NCBI RefSeq assembly: GCF_035621495.1
Contig: NZ_CP141821.1
Location: 1,144,760 to 1,208,759, forward strand
DNA from: Thermococcus sp. SY098
Lineage (GTDB): Archaea; Methanobacteriota_B; Thermococci; Thermococcales; Thermococcaceae
Direction: 5' to 3'
DNA length: 64,000 bases
Below are positions 1 to 8,720 of the stretch, in pieces. The notes beneath the pieces were generated by a model. It saw only the letters and a program-made list of their open reading frames with translations. It made no database searches and was not told the DNA's origin. How positions within the stretch are numbered: position 1 is the first letter of the stretch; every line of letters begins with the position of its first letter. A program made the position numbers and the translations under genes.

Positions 1-224
1 TAACATCAGCAGCAAGCTTCCAGTACTTTATGGTACCCTATCTCTACAACGCCGGGCTCTTCGAGGACAAGTTCCTCCTGCTATACGGATTCAGAAAGGC
101 ATTCGGAGCATCACCACATTACGGAAGAGCTGCGGCAATAATGGTAATTGCAACCCTTGTCTTAGCGGTTTACATGTACGTCAACGTTAAAATAACAAAG
201 CTACAGGAGGGTGCCAAGGGATGA
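1..224 (+). CDS. malF: Maltodextrin ABC transporter permease MalF, C-terminal part
   Basis: This is the 3' end of a gene that begins before the window; the open frame enters at base 3 and gives 73 residues. The visible part holds the end of an ABC-importer inner-membrane permease: a loop (FQYFMVPYLYNAG) followed by one hydrophobic helix (AAIMVIATLVLAVYMYVNV) and a short charged cytoplasmic tail. Its TGA overlaps the ATG of malG (ATGA), the usual coupling of malF and malG. From memory, the Pyrococcus furiosus maltodextrin operon runs binding protein, malF, malG, amylopullulanase, malK, which fits what follows here. The identity rests mainly on this context, because only the last seventh or so of the protein is visible. 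Confidence 0.8.
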   Translation, partial: TSAASFQYFMVPYLYNAGLFEDKFLLLYGFRKAFGASPHYGRAAAIMVIATLVLAVYMYVNVKITKLQEGAKG

Positions 225-1480
225 ATATCAGATTGCCAAAAAGGAGGGGCGAAGTCATTAAGGCATTCGCAGTAACTTTAGTGGCCATTCTTATAATGTT
301 CGTTATTCTCTTCCCAGTCTACTACATCTTTACAGTCTCTATAAAACCGGTTTCAACTTTAGCAACTACTGAGCTTACACTAATTCCCAAAAACATAACT
401 GCTGAAGCGTATAAAGAAGTCCTCTTTGGATTTGAAGGTAGCAAAATTTCAGCAAACTTTACTGGAAAAATGGAAGGAAATGGAAAACTTGATGGAAACA
501 TCTTGTATGTGACAAACGGAAGGATAATAGGGACAGTAAAGGCAGGACCATTCACAGCGTTAAGATTTGAAATTCCTTTTAAGGAGGTCAAATTTAGAGT
601 CGGACAGAACGGCTCCAAAGAGGGGCCGTTTAATGGAGAAATCACCGGTGCCTTTAGATTAACGAGGATCAACAAAGACGGCTCTATAGGTTTCGCTGTG
701 GTGAAGAATGTCAAATTGGAAAATGGAAGAATCAATGGGATTACAGTTAGCGGGACAATGGAAAGATACATAGTAGCACGAAACACAGGAGCTGTAGAGA
801 TAACCGCAGTTGGGAAGTTTGTTAACTCAGTGTTCTTTGGTCACCTTAAGAACAGCCTGTTCATAGCAGGATTTACAGTGATACTAACATTGTTCTTTGT
901 GATCCCTGCAGCATATGCCTTTTCAAGGCTTAAGTTCTTCGGAAGAGAGCACGTCCTGTACTTCTACTTGATGTTCACCCAAGTAGCTGGAGGTCTGGGG
1001 ATAGCGGGATTAATAGCCCTCTACGGCATGATTGTCAAACTTGGACTATACGACAAACTGCCCGTTCTGTCCCTTATATATGCAGCAGGAAGTGTTCCGT
1101 TCAATACATGGCTTCTTAAAGGATACATAGACTCAATAAGTCCAGATTTCGATGAAGCAGCTCTTGTGGATGGAGCGAGTTACCTACAGATCATCAGGTA
1201 TGTTCTCCTGCCCATGGCGCTTCCTGGAATAGCCACTGTAGCAATTTTTGCATTTATCGGGGGATGGACAGAATTCATCTTGGCAAATCTTCTACTTACA
1301 GAGGCGAATCAACCACTTTCAGTTTGGATTTACCTCCTCATGGGAGGAATTGGAAGAGGGATTGACTGGAATTATTTTGCAGCTGCTGCATTGCTGTTCG
1401 CGTTACCGGTATTTATAATGTTTATGTTAGCTCAAAACTACGTCAGAAGTGGTCTGACAGTTGGAGGATTAAAAGAATGA
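221..1480 (+). CDS. malG: Maltodextrin ABC transporter permease MalG with large extracytoplasmic insertion
   Basis: Membrane permease of the maltodextrin importer, 419 residues against about 280 for ordinary MalG proteins. Helix 1 is at about 14-38. The EAA loop that contacts the ATPase is clear (EAALVDGASYLQIIRYVLLP, 312-331), and the remaining helices lie from 212 onward. Residues about 71-205 are an extra, hydrophilic, beta-rich segment between helix 1 and helix 2, with recurring NGRI(I/N)G-like turns; this would face outside the cell. The start is the ATG that overlaps the malF stop, preceded by AGGAGG. The amylopullulanase gene follows after 10 bases, so substrate processing and uptake are co-transcribed. 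Family assignment is firm; the role of the insertion is unknown. Confidence 0.93.
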   Translation: MNIRLPKRRGEVIKAFAVTLVAILIMFVILFPVYYIFTVSIKPVSTLATTELTLIPKNITAEAYKEVLFGFEGSKISANFTGKMEGNGKLDGNILYVTNGRIIGTVKAGPFTALRFEIPFKEVKFRVGQNGSKEGPFNGEITGAFRLTRINKDGSIGFAVVKNVKLENGRINGITVSGTMERYIVARNTGAVEITAVGKFVNSVFFGHLKNSLFIAGFTVILTLFFVIPAAYAFSRLKFFGREHVLYFYLMFTQVAGGLGIAGLIALYGMIVKLGLYDKLPVLSLIYAAGSVPFNTWLLKGYIDSISPDFDEAALVDGASYLQIIRYVLLPMALPGIATVAIFAFIGGWTEFILANLLLTEANQPLSVWIYLLMGGIGRGIDWNYFAAAALLFALPVFIMFMLAQNYVRSGLTVGGLKE

Positions 1481-1490
1481 GGTGAATGGA

Positions 1491-4400
1491 ATGAGGAAGG
1501 TGTTTTCCATACTTGCAATTTTTTTAGTTCTCTTCAGCACTTTGGCAGTTCCAGCCAAGGGTGAAGAACCAAAGCCGCTAAATGTTATAATAGTGTGGCA
1601 CCAGCATCAGCCATATTACTATGACCCAATTCAAGATATATACACAAGACCATGGGTTAGGCTTCATGCGGCAAACAACTACTGGAAGATGGCGTATTAT
1701 CTGAGCAAGTATCCCGAAGTACACGCTACAATCGATTTGTCCGGTTCATTAATTGCTCAATTAGCAGATTACATGAACGGTAAAAAAGACACATACCAGA
1801 TAATCACAGAGAAGATTGCGAATGGAGAGCCATTAAGCATAGACGACAAGTGGTTTATGCTCCAAGCACCTGGAGGATTCTTTGACCACACCATTCCATG
1901 GAATGGAGAACCAGTTACAGACAAAAACGGAAACCCAATAAGGAGCTTCTGGAAGCGCTATACAGAACTCAAAGACAAGAGAAACAAAGCATTTGCAATG
2001 TATGGGGGCTTGCCATTAGATGAGCAAAAAAAGAAAATTACCTCTGAATTCACAGAACAGGATTACATTGATCTTGCAGTTCTCTTCAACTTAGCCTGGA
2101 TCGACTACAATTACATAATGATGCACGATGACCTGAAAGCAATCTATGAAAAGAGAAACACTGGAGGCTACACGAGAGACGACGTTAAGACGGTATTGCA
2201 GCATCAGATGTGGCTTCTCAACCACACATTTGAAGAGCACGAAAAGATAAACCTCCTTTTAGGCAATGGCAATGTTGAAGTCACAGTCGTTCCGTATGCT
2301 CATCCGATTGGACCAATTCTCAACGACTTCGGCTGGGAAAGCGATTTTGATGCCCACGTTAAGAAAGCTGATGAGTTATACAAAAAATATCTTGGTGGAG
2401 GGAAAGTCGAGCCAAAGGGCGGATGGGCTGCTGAGAGTGCTTTAAATGACAAAACACTGGAGATTTTAGCAGAAAATGGCTGGCAGTGGGTCATGACGGA
2501 TCAGCTTGTTCTTGAGAGAATGGGAATTCCCTACAGCATTGAAAATTACTACAAGCCTTGGGTCGCCGAATTTAATGGAAAGAAGATTTATCTCTTCCCA
2601 AGAAATCACGACTTAAGCGATAGGGTTGGTTTCAGGTACAGCGGAATGAACCAATATGAAGCTGTTGAAGACTTTATCAACGAGCTCTTGAAGATCCAAA
2701 AACAGAACTACGACGGCAGCTTGGTATACGTTGTAACGCTTGATGGGGAGAATCCATGGGAGCACTATCCATACGATGGCAAGATCTTCCTTGAACAGCT
2801 GTATAAAAGGCTCACTGAACTCCAAAAGCAGGGGCTAATTAGAACCCTGACACCAAGCGAGTACATACAGCTCTATGGCGACAAGGCAAACAAGCTGACT
2901 CCAAAAGAGCTCAAACGCTTAGATTTGTCAACAGAGAACAAAGCGAAGAAGCTCCTTGAGGCCAAAAGTCTGAACGAGCTCTATGACATGGTCGGCGTTA
3001 CGGAACCACAGCAATGGATTGAGTCAAGCTGGGTTGATGGAACACTTTCAACTTGGATAGGTGAGCCGCAAGAAAATATCGCATGGTATTGGCTCTACTT
3101 GGCAAGAAAAGCCCTCTTTGAAAACAAGGACAAGATGTCTCCAGAAGAGTGGAACAAAGCTTATGAATACCTGCTGAGAGCCGAAGCAAGCGATTGGTTC
3201 TGGTGGTACGGGAACGATCAGGACAGCGGTCAGGATTACACATTTGACCGCTATCTTAAAACATATCTGTATGGGATTTACAAGCTCGCAAATATCAAGC
3301 CTCCAAGCTATCTTTACGGAAACTACTTCCCAGATGGACAACCATATCGCGTGAGAGAACTCTCTGGGCTCGGAGAAGGAGAGAAAAAAACATATTCAAG
3401 CCTCTCAACTTCCGCAAAGGAAGTCGAAGTTTACTTTGACAAGGATGGAATGCACTTTGTAATTAAAGGAGCTCCAGAGCAATTTGAGATAAGCATTTAC
3501 GAAAAAGGAAAAATAATCGGAAATACATTTACGCTACTTCAAGGAACACCAAAATATGAATACAGTTTGTTCCCATATATCAAGGACAGCATAGGGCTCA
3601 TGATTACCAAGCATGTGGTTTACAAAGATGGAAAGGCTGAAATTTACAAAGCAAAAGACTACGAAACGAGCGAAAAAGTTGGAGAGGCAACAGTGAAAAA
3701 GCTCAGCGACGGTGTTGAGATAGTTGTGCCCTTTGACTACATTGAAACGCCAGAAGACTTTTACTTTGCAGTTTCGACGGTTAAAGATGGCAACCTTGAA
3801 GTCATAACAACACCTGTTGAACTTAGGCTCCCAATGGAAGTTAAAGGGATTCCAATAGTTGACATAACAGACCCTGAAGGCGATGACTACGGTCCAGGAA
3901 CCTACACATATGCCACAGATAAAGTGTTTGTTAAAGGAGCGTTTGACCTGCTTCGCTTTAGAATGCTCGAACAAACAGATGCATATGTCATGGAATTCTA
4001 CTTTAAGGAGCTTGGGGATAATCCATGGAACGGTCCAAATGGTTTCAGCTTACAGATAATTGAAGTGTACTTCGACTTCAAAGAGGGTGGAAACACATCA
4101 GCAATCAAAATGTTTCCAGATGGACCGGGAAGCAATGTGCAACTTGACCCAGACCATCCATGGGATGTGGCATTTAGAATTGCTGGGTGGGACTACGGAA
4201 ACATAATCGTGCTATCCAACGGGACTGCTATCCAAGGAGAGCTTCAAATTTCAGCGGATCCAGTTAAGAACGCAATAATCGTAAGGGTTTCCAAGAAGTA
4301 TCTTCAGATTAATGAGGATTATGGACTTTATGGCGCTGTACTTGTAGGTTCTCAGGATGGCTATGGCCCAGACAAATGGAGACCAGTGGCAGTTGAAGCA

Positions 4401-5546
4401 GAACAGTGGAAGATTGGTGGAGCTGAGCCAGATGCCGTGATAAACAATGTTGCTCCTCGCGTCATGGATCTCCTTGCTCCAAAAGGATTCAAACCAACAC
4501 AGGAAGAGCAGTTAAAGAGCTATGATGCAAAGAACATCAAGCTTGCCACAGTTAGGATGCTCCCACTGCTCAAAACAGGAATCGTCATCAAAGATCCAGA
4601 AGGAGATGACCATGGTCCAGGTACTTATACCTATGCAACAAACAAGGTGTTCGTTCCACACCACTTGGATCTTCTCAAGTTCAAGATGACGGAAGAGGAT
4701 GAGTACTGGAAGCTTGAGTTCTACTTCAAGGAGCTTGGAGACAACCCATGGAACGGTCCGAATGGATTCAGTCTGCAAATCATTGAAGTTTATTTTGACT
4801 TCAAAGAAGGAGGGAACACATCAGCAATCAAAATGTTCCCAGACGGACCAGGTTCAAACGTTGATCTTGATCCAAATCATCCATGGGACGTTGCACTGAG
4901 AATAGCCGGCTGGGACTACGGAAACATAATCGTTGTGCCTGGTGAGAAGCCAATTCAAGGAGAACTAAAGATATCAGCGGATCCAACAAGAAATGCAATC
5001 ATTGTCGAGCTACCTAAGAAGTACCTTCAGATTAATGAAGATTATGGTCTCTATGGGGCAGTGCTTGTAGGCTCTCAGGATGGCTATGGCCCAGACAAAT
5101 GGAGACCAGTTGCTGTCCAAGCTGAAGAGTGGAAAGGAGGCGGGGCAGAACCCGATGCAGTCATAAACAACGTTGCACCAAGGGTTTATGATCTTTTGGT
5201 TCCAGAAGGATACAAGCCAACGCAAGAGGAAATGCTAAGCAGCTATGATGCAAAAGCCGGAAAAAGGGCTGTTGTTCTCATGATTCCAATAATAAAGGGA
5301 ACAAAGAGTGAAGAAAAGCCGACGCCAACTGAAACAAAAACGGAAACAACTACCACTAAAGCGACTACTACCACAACACAAACCACAACTACCAAAGAAA
5401 CAAAAACAACTACAACAAGCACTCCCAGCAAAACAACAACTTCACCAACTCCAAGCGAGACTTCACCAACTGAGAGCGGAATCTGCGGACCAGCATTGAT
5501 TATTGGGCTCGCATTGCTACCAGTATTGCTTAAGAGAAAGAGATAA
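1491..5546 (+). CDS. apu: Extracellular GH57 amylopullulanase with CGP-CTERM anchor
   Basis: Type II pullulanase/amylopullulanase hydrolysing alpha-1,4 and alpha-1,6 bonds of starch and pullulan outside the cell, 1351 residues from the ATG preceded by GAGGTGA (a GTG nine bases earlier is less likely). A signal peptide covers residues 1-25. The GH57 domain shows WHQHQPYY (36-43), the nucleophile region GGWAAESALND (Glu315) and the acid/base region VTLDGENPW (Asp418). Two tandem glucodextranase-C-like beta domains (about 791-1030 and 1032-1270) follow; both start DPEGDD and repeat with a 241-residue period. Then come a Thr-rich linker (about 1275-1325) and a terminal CGPALIIGLALLPVLLKRKR, the CGP-CTERM type of Thermococcales surface-anchor signal. 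It sits between malG and malK, so its products feed the importer. Confidence 0.96.
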   Translation: MRKVFSILAIFLVLFSTLAVPAKGEEPKPLNVIIVWHQHQPYYYDPIQDIYTRPWVRLHAANNYWKMAYYLSKYPEVHATIDLSGSLIAQLADYMNGKKDTYQIITEKIANGEPLSIDDKWFMLQAPGGFFDHTIPWNGEPVTDKNGNPIRSFWKRYTELKDKRNKAFAMYGGLPLDEQKKKITSEFTEQDYIDLAVLFNLAWIDYNYIMMHDDLKAIYEKRNTGGYTRDDVKTVLQHQMWLLNHTFEEHEKINLLLGNGNVEVTVVPYAHPIGPILNDFGWESDFDAHVKKADELYKKYLGGGKVEPKGGWAAESALNDKTLEILAENGWQWVMTDQLVLERMGIPYSIENYYKPWVAEFNGKKIYLFPRNHDLSDRVGFRYSGMNQYEAVEDFINELLKIQKQNYDGSLVYVVTLDGENPWEHYPYDGKIFLEQLYKRLTELQKQGLIRTLTPSEYIQLYGDKANKLTPKELKRLDLSTENKAKKLLEAKSLNELYDMVGVTEPQQWIESSWVDGTLSTWIGEPQENIAWYWLYLARKALFENKDKMSPEEWNKAYEYLLRAEASDWFWWYGNDQDSGQDYTFDRYLKTYLYGIYKLANIKPPSYLYGNYFPDGQPYRVRELSGLGEGEKKTYSSLSTSAKEVEVYFDKDGMHFVIKGAPEQFEISIYEKGKIIGNTFTLLQGTPKYEYSLFPYIKDSIGLMITKHVVYKDGKAEIYKAKDYETSEKVGEATVKKLSDGVEIVVPFDYIETPEDFYFAVSTVKDGNLEVITTPVELRLPMEVKGIPIVDITDPEGDDYGPGTYTYATDKVFVKGAFDLLRFRMLEQTDAYVMEFYFKELGDNPWNGPNGFSLQIIEVYFDFKEGGNTSAIKMFPDGPGSNVQLDPDHPWDVAFRIAGWDYGNIIVLSNGTAIQGELQISADPVKNAIIVRVSKKYLQINEDYGLYGAVLVGSQDGYGPDKWRPVAVEAEQWKIGGAEPDAVINNVAPRVMDLLAPKGFKPTQEEQLKSYDAKNIKLATVRMLPLLKTGIVIKDPEGDDHGPGTYTYATNKVFVPHHLDLLKFKMTEEDEYWKLEFYFKELGDNPWNGPNGFSLQIIEVYFDFKEGGNTSAIKMFPDGPGSNVDLDPNHPWDVALRIAGWDYGNIIVVPGEKPIQGELKISADPTRNAIIVELPKKYLQINEDYGLYGAVLVGSQDGYGPDKWRPVAVQAEEWKGGGAEPDAVINNVAPRVYDLLVPEGYKPTQEEMLSSYDAKAGKRAVVLMIPIIKGTKSEEKPTPTETKTETTTTKATTTTTQTTTTKETKTTTTSTPSKTTTSPTPSETSPTESGICGPALIIGLALLPVLLKRKR
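3861..5303 (+). repeat. Two tandem 723-bp repeats inside the amylopullulanase gene
   Basis: The two C-terminal beta domains are encoded by direct repeats of exactly 723 bp (copy 1 from 3861, copy 2 from 4584). Similarity persists at nucleotide level. The longest identical run I found is 37 bases, at 4351-4387 and 5074-5110, and the segment encoding ELGDNPWNGPNGFSLQIIEV is near identical in both. Confidence 0.85.
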
Positions 5547-5548
5547 CG

Positions 5549-5575
5549 CTTTCATTTCTTATTTCTTTATTGTGG
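5549..5575 (+). terminator. T-rich tract after amylopullulanase
   Basis: Just after the stop codon there are clustered T runs (TTTC, TTTCTT, TTTCTTT) with no hairpin. Oligo-T without a stem is the usual intrinsic terminator form in Thermococcales. It separates the amylopullulanase gene from the promoter-driven malK. Confidence 0.4.
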
Positions 5576-5602
5576 AACCTTAACACTAAACATCAAAACT
5601 TA

Positions 5603-5642
5603 TTTATATCATGACACCCTTCATGTTTACTAAAAGTAAACA
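5603..5642 (+). promoter_or_regulatory. malK promoter with palindrome at the start site
   Basis: A TATA box (TTTATATC, 5603-5610) lies where transcription should begin near 5630. That point is covered by a perfect inverted repeat, TGTTTACT-AAA-AGTAAACA (5624-5642). A palindrome on the start site is the expected place for a repressor. The TACT-N3-AGTA core resembles what I recall of the TrmB site at the trehalose/maltose promoter, so a TrmB-family sugar regulator is a reasonable guess; this is inference. Confidence 0.6.
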
Positions 5643-5660
5643 CAAACTGAGGTGGACTTG

Positions 5661-6788
5661 ATGGCAGAGGTTAAGTTGATAAATGTGTGGAAAAAGTTTG
5701 GCGAAGTAACTGCAGTTCAGGATATGAGTCTTCATGTAAAAGATGGAGAATTCATGATTCTTCTCGGTCCAAGTGGTTGTGGAAAAACAACGACACTCAG
5801 AATGATCGCTGGATTAGAGGAACCAACAAAAGGACAGATATATGTTGGGGACAAATTAGTGGCTGATCCTGAAAAGGGTATCTTTGTTCCCCCAAAGGAT
5901 AGAGATATCGCAATGGTTTTCCAGAGCTATGCTCTGTATCCTCATATGACTGTTTATGATAACATAGCATTTCCACTTAAACTTAGAAAAGTTCCAAAAC
6001 AGGAGATAGACAGGAGAGTCAGAGAAGTTGCAGAAATGTTGGGTTTAACTGAGCTTTTAAAGAGAAAACCCAGAGAATTAAGCGGTGGACAAAGACAGAG
6101 AGTCGCCCTTGGAAGGGCAATAGTAAGGCAACCTCAGGTTTTTCTTATGGATGAGCCATTAAGTAACTTGGATGCAAAGCTTAGAGTCAGAATGAGAGCT
6201 GAATTAAAGAAATTGCAAAAGCAACTCGGTGTTACCACAATTTACGTGACCCACGATCAAGTTGAAGCTATGACAATGGGGGACAGGATAGCTGTAATTA
6301 ATGCAGGTGTTCTGCAGCAAGTTGGAACGCCAGATGAAGTTTACAACAAGCCAGCAAATGTTTTTGTTGGTGGCTTTATTGGCTCACCAGCAATGAACTT
6401 CCTTGATGCATCAGTTGTTGAGGATGAAAGAGGAGTTTGGGTGGATTTTGGTGAATTTAAGCTCAAACTTCTTGAAGATCAAGCAGAAGTGCTGAGAGAG
6501 CTGGGTTACATAGGAAAAGAAGTCATCTTTGGTATAAGACCAGAAGACCTCTACGATGCAATGTTTGCCCAAGTTAAAATTCCAGGAGAAAACATGATCA
6601 GGGCAATGGTTGATATCGTAGAAAACTTAGGCAGCGAAAGGATTGTTCACTTAAGGGTAGGGAATCTAACATTTGTTGGTGCATTCCATGCCGAATCAAT
6701 GGTAAAAGAAGGTCAAGAAATTGACGTAGTGTTTGACATGAAGAAAGTACACATCTTCGATAAAAAGACTGAAAAAGCAATTTTCTAA
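5661..6788 (+). CDS. malK: Maltodextrin ABC transporter ATP-binding subunit MalK
   Basis: ATPase subunit energising maltodextrin import, 375 residues. Walker A is GPSGCGKTT (about 36-44), the signature LSGGQRQR starts near 140, and Walker B is VFLMDEP with Glu165. The D-loop (SNLD) and switch His (VTHDQ) are present, followed by a C-terminal regulatory OB domain of the MalK type. The ATG used here is preceded by GAGGTGG; a GTG nine bases upstream overlaps that ribosome site and is rejected. It is separated from the amylopullulanase gene by its own promoter and palindrome, so it can be regulated independently of malF-malG. Similarity to the structurally known Thermococcus litoralis MalK is evident over the whole length. 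Confidence 0.96.
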   Translation: MAEVKLINVWKKFGEVTAVQDMSLHVKDGEFMILLGPSGCGKTTTLRMIAGLEEPTKGQIYVGDKLVADPEKGIFVPPKDRDIAMVFQSYALYPHMTVYDNIAFPLKLRKVPKQEIDRRVREVAEMLGLTELLKRKPRELSGGQRQRVALGRAIVRQPQVFLMDEPLSNLDAKLRVRMRAELKKLQKQLGVTTIYVTHDQVEAMTMGDRIAVINAGVLQQVGTPDEVYNKPANVFVGGFIGSPAMNFLDASVVEDERGVWVDFGEFKLKLLEDQAEVLRELGYIGKEVIFGIRPEDLYDAMFAQVKIPGENMIRAMVDIVENLGSERIVHLRVGNLTFVGAFHAESMVKEGQEIDVVFDMKKVHIFDKKTEKAIF

Positions 6789-6790
6789 AG

Positions 6791-6817
6791 ATTTTTAAGT
6801 TCTTTTTCTTTTCTCTT
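6791..6817 (+). terminator. T-rich tract after malK that also carries the next promoter
   Basis: Runs of T (TTTTTAAG, CTTTTTCTTTTCTC) follow the malK stop. The first part (GATTTTTAAG) also sits about 26 bases before the next ATG, as expected of a TATA-like box for a leaderless message, so both roles may be combined. Confidence 0.35.
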
Positions 6818-6821
6818 AATC

Positions 6822-7229
6822 ATGTACGAGAAACTTGCAGAATACTTTGCGCAAAAAGTTAAAAGAGGAAAAATCATAGAAATCGGAATTGGCTTTAATT
6901 TTAAAGTTGCGTTAAAGTTAAAAGAGCTGGGATTTGATGTCGTAGTCATTGACTGGAACCCGAAAGCTGTTGAAAGGGCAAAAGAGATAGGACTAAACGC
7001 CATTGTTGATGACATTTTTAACCCTCGGCTTGAAATTTACAAACAAGCGAAAGCCATGTACTCAATCAGACCAACACCAGAAATGATGCCCTACTTATTA
7101 AAGCTCGCTAAGACCATTAAAGTCCCCCTATACATTGTGCCTTTTTCCACAGATGTTGTTCCAATAGAGATGAGGCTCGAAAATTATAGGGGACTGGCAA
7201 TTTACAAGTGGGAGGCTAAAGATATATAA
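6822..7229 (+). CDS. UPF0146 family protein
   Basis: A 135-residue cytosolic protein matching the archaeal UPF0146 family from memory. The N-terminal half has a Rossmann-like, SAM-methyltransferase-like pattern: a glycine loop IIEIGIGFNFKVALKL near residues 16-31 followed by VVVIDWNPKA (acidic end of strand 2). The later methyltransferase motifs are reduced, so enzymatic activity is uncertain. There is no ribosome site upstream of the ATG; a TATA-like sequence about 26 bases before it suggests a leaderless transcript. The phosphohexomutase gene starts 30 bases downstream on the same strand and may be co-transcribed. Function unknown. Confidence 0.8.
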   Translation: MYEKLAEYFAQKVKRGKIIEIGIGFNFKVALKLKELGFDVVVIDWNPKAVERAKEIGLNAIVDDIFNPRLEIYKQAKAMYSIRPTPEMMPYLLKLAKTIKVPLYIVPFSTDVVPIEMRLENYRGLAIYKWEAKDI

Positions 7230-7259
7230 AGCTAAGCCATACATTAACTTGGTGGTGTT

Positions 7260-8615
7260 ATGAAGCTCTTTGGAACAGCTGGAATTAGGGGCCCTATTGA
7301 CTCCAAAGTAACCCCAGAACTGGCATTAAACGTTGGAAAAGCCTTGGGGACATACATTAATTCTGGGAAGGTTGTAATTGGTAGGGATGCCAGAACTTCA
7401 AGTGTAATGCTGGAGAATGCCCTCATAAGCGGGTTGCTGAGCACAGGATGTGATGTGATAGAGCTGGGCTTAATACCAACTCCCATGCTTGCTTGGGCAA
7501 CTAACAAGTTAGGCGATGCAGGGGTTATGATAACTGCCTCACATAACCCCCCAACAGACAACGGAATCAAGGTATTTAACGAAAATGGTGTTGAATTCTA
7601 CCTGGAACAGGAAGAAGAGCTTGAAAGAATAATCTTCTCCCAAAGCTACAAAATAGCAAAATGGGATGAAATAGGGGAAGTTAAAAAGCTGGATTTAAAA
7701 GAAAGATACATAAATGCAGTGCTAAAATTTGTGGAACATGAAACGAATCTCACGGTTCTGTATGATGGGGCGAATGGAACCGGCAGTATGATAGCCCCAT
7801 ACCTCCTAAGGGAAATGGGGGCAAGAGTAATCTCAATTAATGCTCATTTGGATGGACACTTTCCGGGTAGAAAACCAGAGCCAAGGTATGAGAACATTGC
7901 ATATCTTGGAGATCTCGTTAGACAACTGGGTGTTGATTTAGCAATAGCTCAAGATGGTGACGCCGATAGGATAGCAGTTTTTGATGAAAAGGGAAACTAC
8001 ATTCCAGAGGATACACTAATCGCACTCTTTGCCAAACTCTATGTGGAAGAAAACAAAGGTGGGGTCGTTGTTACATCAATAAATACGAGCTTTAGAATCG
8101 ATAAGGTTGTCCAAGATGCAGGGGGAAAGGTTTATCGTGTACCATTAGGTCAGCTCCATGATGGTATAAAGAAATATCATGCAATTTTTGCTGCCGAACC
8201 TTGGAAGTTCATTCATCCAAAATTTGGAATGTGGATTGATAGCTTTGTAACGATGGGGCTTCTAATCAAGCTGATTGACGAAGAAAAGAGACCTCTTTCA
8301 GAGATCGTTAAAGATATACCTCAGTATCCGTTGATAAAGAAGAATGTTAAATGTCCAGACGAGCTGAAGCCAAAAGTTATGGAAGTTGCAAGAAATGAGC
8401 TTGAAAGAAAGCTGAAAGACGAGATTAAAGAAGTTCTCACAATTTCTGGAGTAAGGTTCAATCTTAAAGATGGATCATGGGTTTTGGTAAGACCCTCTGG
8501 AACAGAACCGAAAATCAGAGTTGTTGTGGAAGGACAGACAGAAAAGAAAATGAGGAAACTATTTGAATTAGCCTATGGCATAGTTTCAAAGGCTCTGACC
8601 TCCTCCCTGCCGTGA
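7260..8615 (+). CDS. glmM: Phosphohexomutase (phosphoglucosamine/phosphomannomutase family), 3' end altered by an IS
   Basis: Alpha-D-phosphohexomutase moving phosphate between C1 and C6 of a hexose or hexosamine, 451 residues, typical length. The catalytic phosphoserine loop TASHNP (Ser94), the metal loop DGDADR (232-237) and the phosphate loop RPSGTEP (from 411) are all intact. The start has GGTGGTG upstream. The last six residues (LTSSLP) and the TGA are encoded by the terminal sequence of the adjacent IS element; the host frame ends at Ala445. If the host flanks are rejoined at the shared GGCT, a TGA follows the Ala codon directly, so the native protein probably ended there. The added tail is unlikely to affect the active site. 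Substrate (GlcN versus Man or Glc) cannot be told from sequence alone. Confidence 0.9.
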   Translation: MKLFGTAGIRGPIDSKVTPELALNVGKALGTYINSGKVVIGRDARTSSVMLENALISGLLSTGCDVIELGLIPTPMLAWATNKLGDAGVMITASHNPPTDNGIKVFNENGVEFYLEQEEELERIIFSQSYKIAKWDEIGEVKKLDLKERYINAVLKFVEHETNLTVLYDGANGTGSMIAPYLLREMGARVISINAHLDGHFPGRKPEPRYENIAYLGDLVRQLGVDLAIAQDGDADRIAVFDEKGNYIPEDTLIALFAKLYVEENKGGVVVTSINTSFRIDKVVQDAGGKVYRVPLGQLHDGIKKYHAIFAAEPWKFIHPKFGMWIDSFVTMGLLIKLIDEEKRPLSEIVKDIPQYPLIKKNVKCPDELKPKVMEVARNELERKLKDEIKEVLTISGVRFNLKDGSWVLVRPSGTEPKIRVVVEGQTEKKMRKLFELAYGIVSKALTSSLP

Positions 8616-8720
8616 ACGGCGAGGGTTCAGCTTAATCCCTCGCCAGTGAGGGGGAGGTTTGAGGAGCTTCATAGCCTAAATTCAGCCCCTCTGGCTCGGT
8701 CTTGAGCCAGTTACCCCTAC
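8595..8720 (-). ncRNA. Predicted omega RNA (reRNA) region of the TnpB element
   Basis: In TnpB systems the guide scaffold comes from the 3' end of tnpB plus the right end of the element, with the guide read from flanking DNA. Here this stretch has a perfect 8-bp stem (8618-8625 with 8637-8644) whose loop holds the tnpB stop codon. It also has a competing right-end hairpin that reuses the same CCTCGCC strand. The predicted guide would begin at 8594 and read AGCCTTTGAAACTATGCC, antisense to the end of the phosphohexomutase gene. The upstream limit is arbitrary. Confidence 0.4.

Noticed and set aside
322-786. 154-codon frame antisense to malG
   Set aside because: Falls over the malG insertion in the opposite strand, no ribosome site, and malG is open throughout.
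6785-7015. 76-codon minus-strand frame over the UPF0146 gene
   Set aside because: Poor composition, no ribosome site, wholly antisense to a recognised family.
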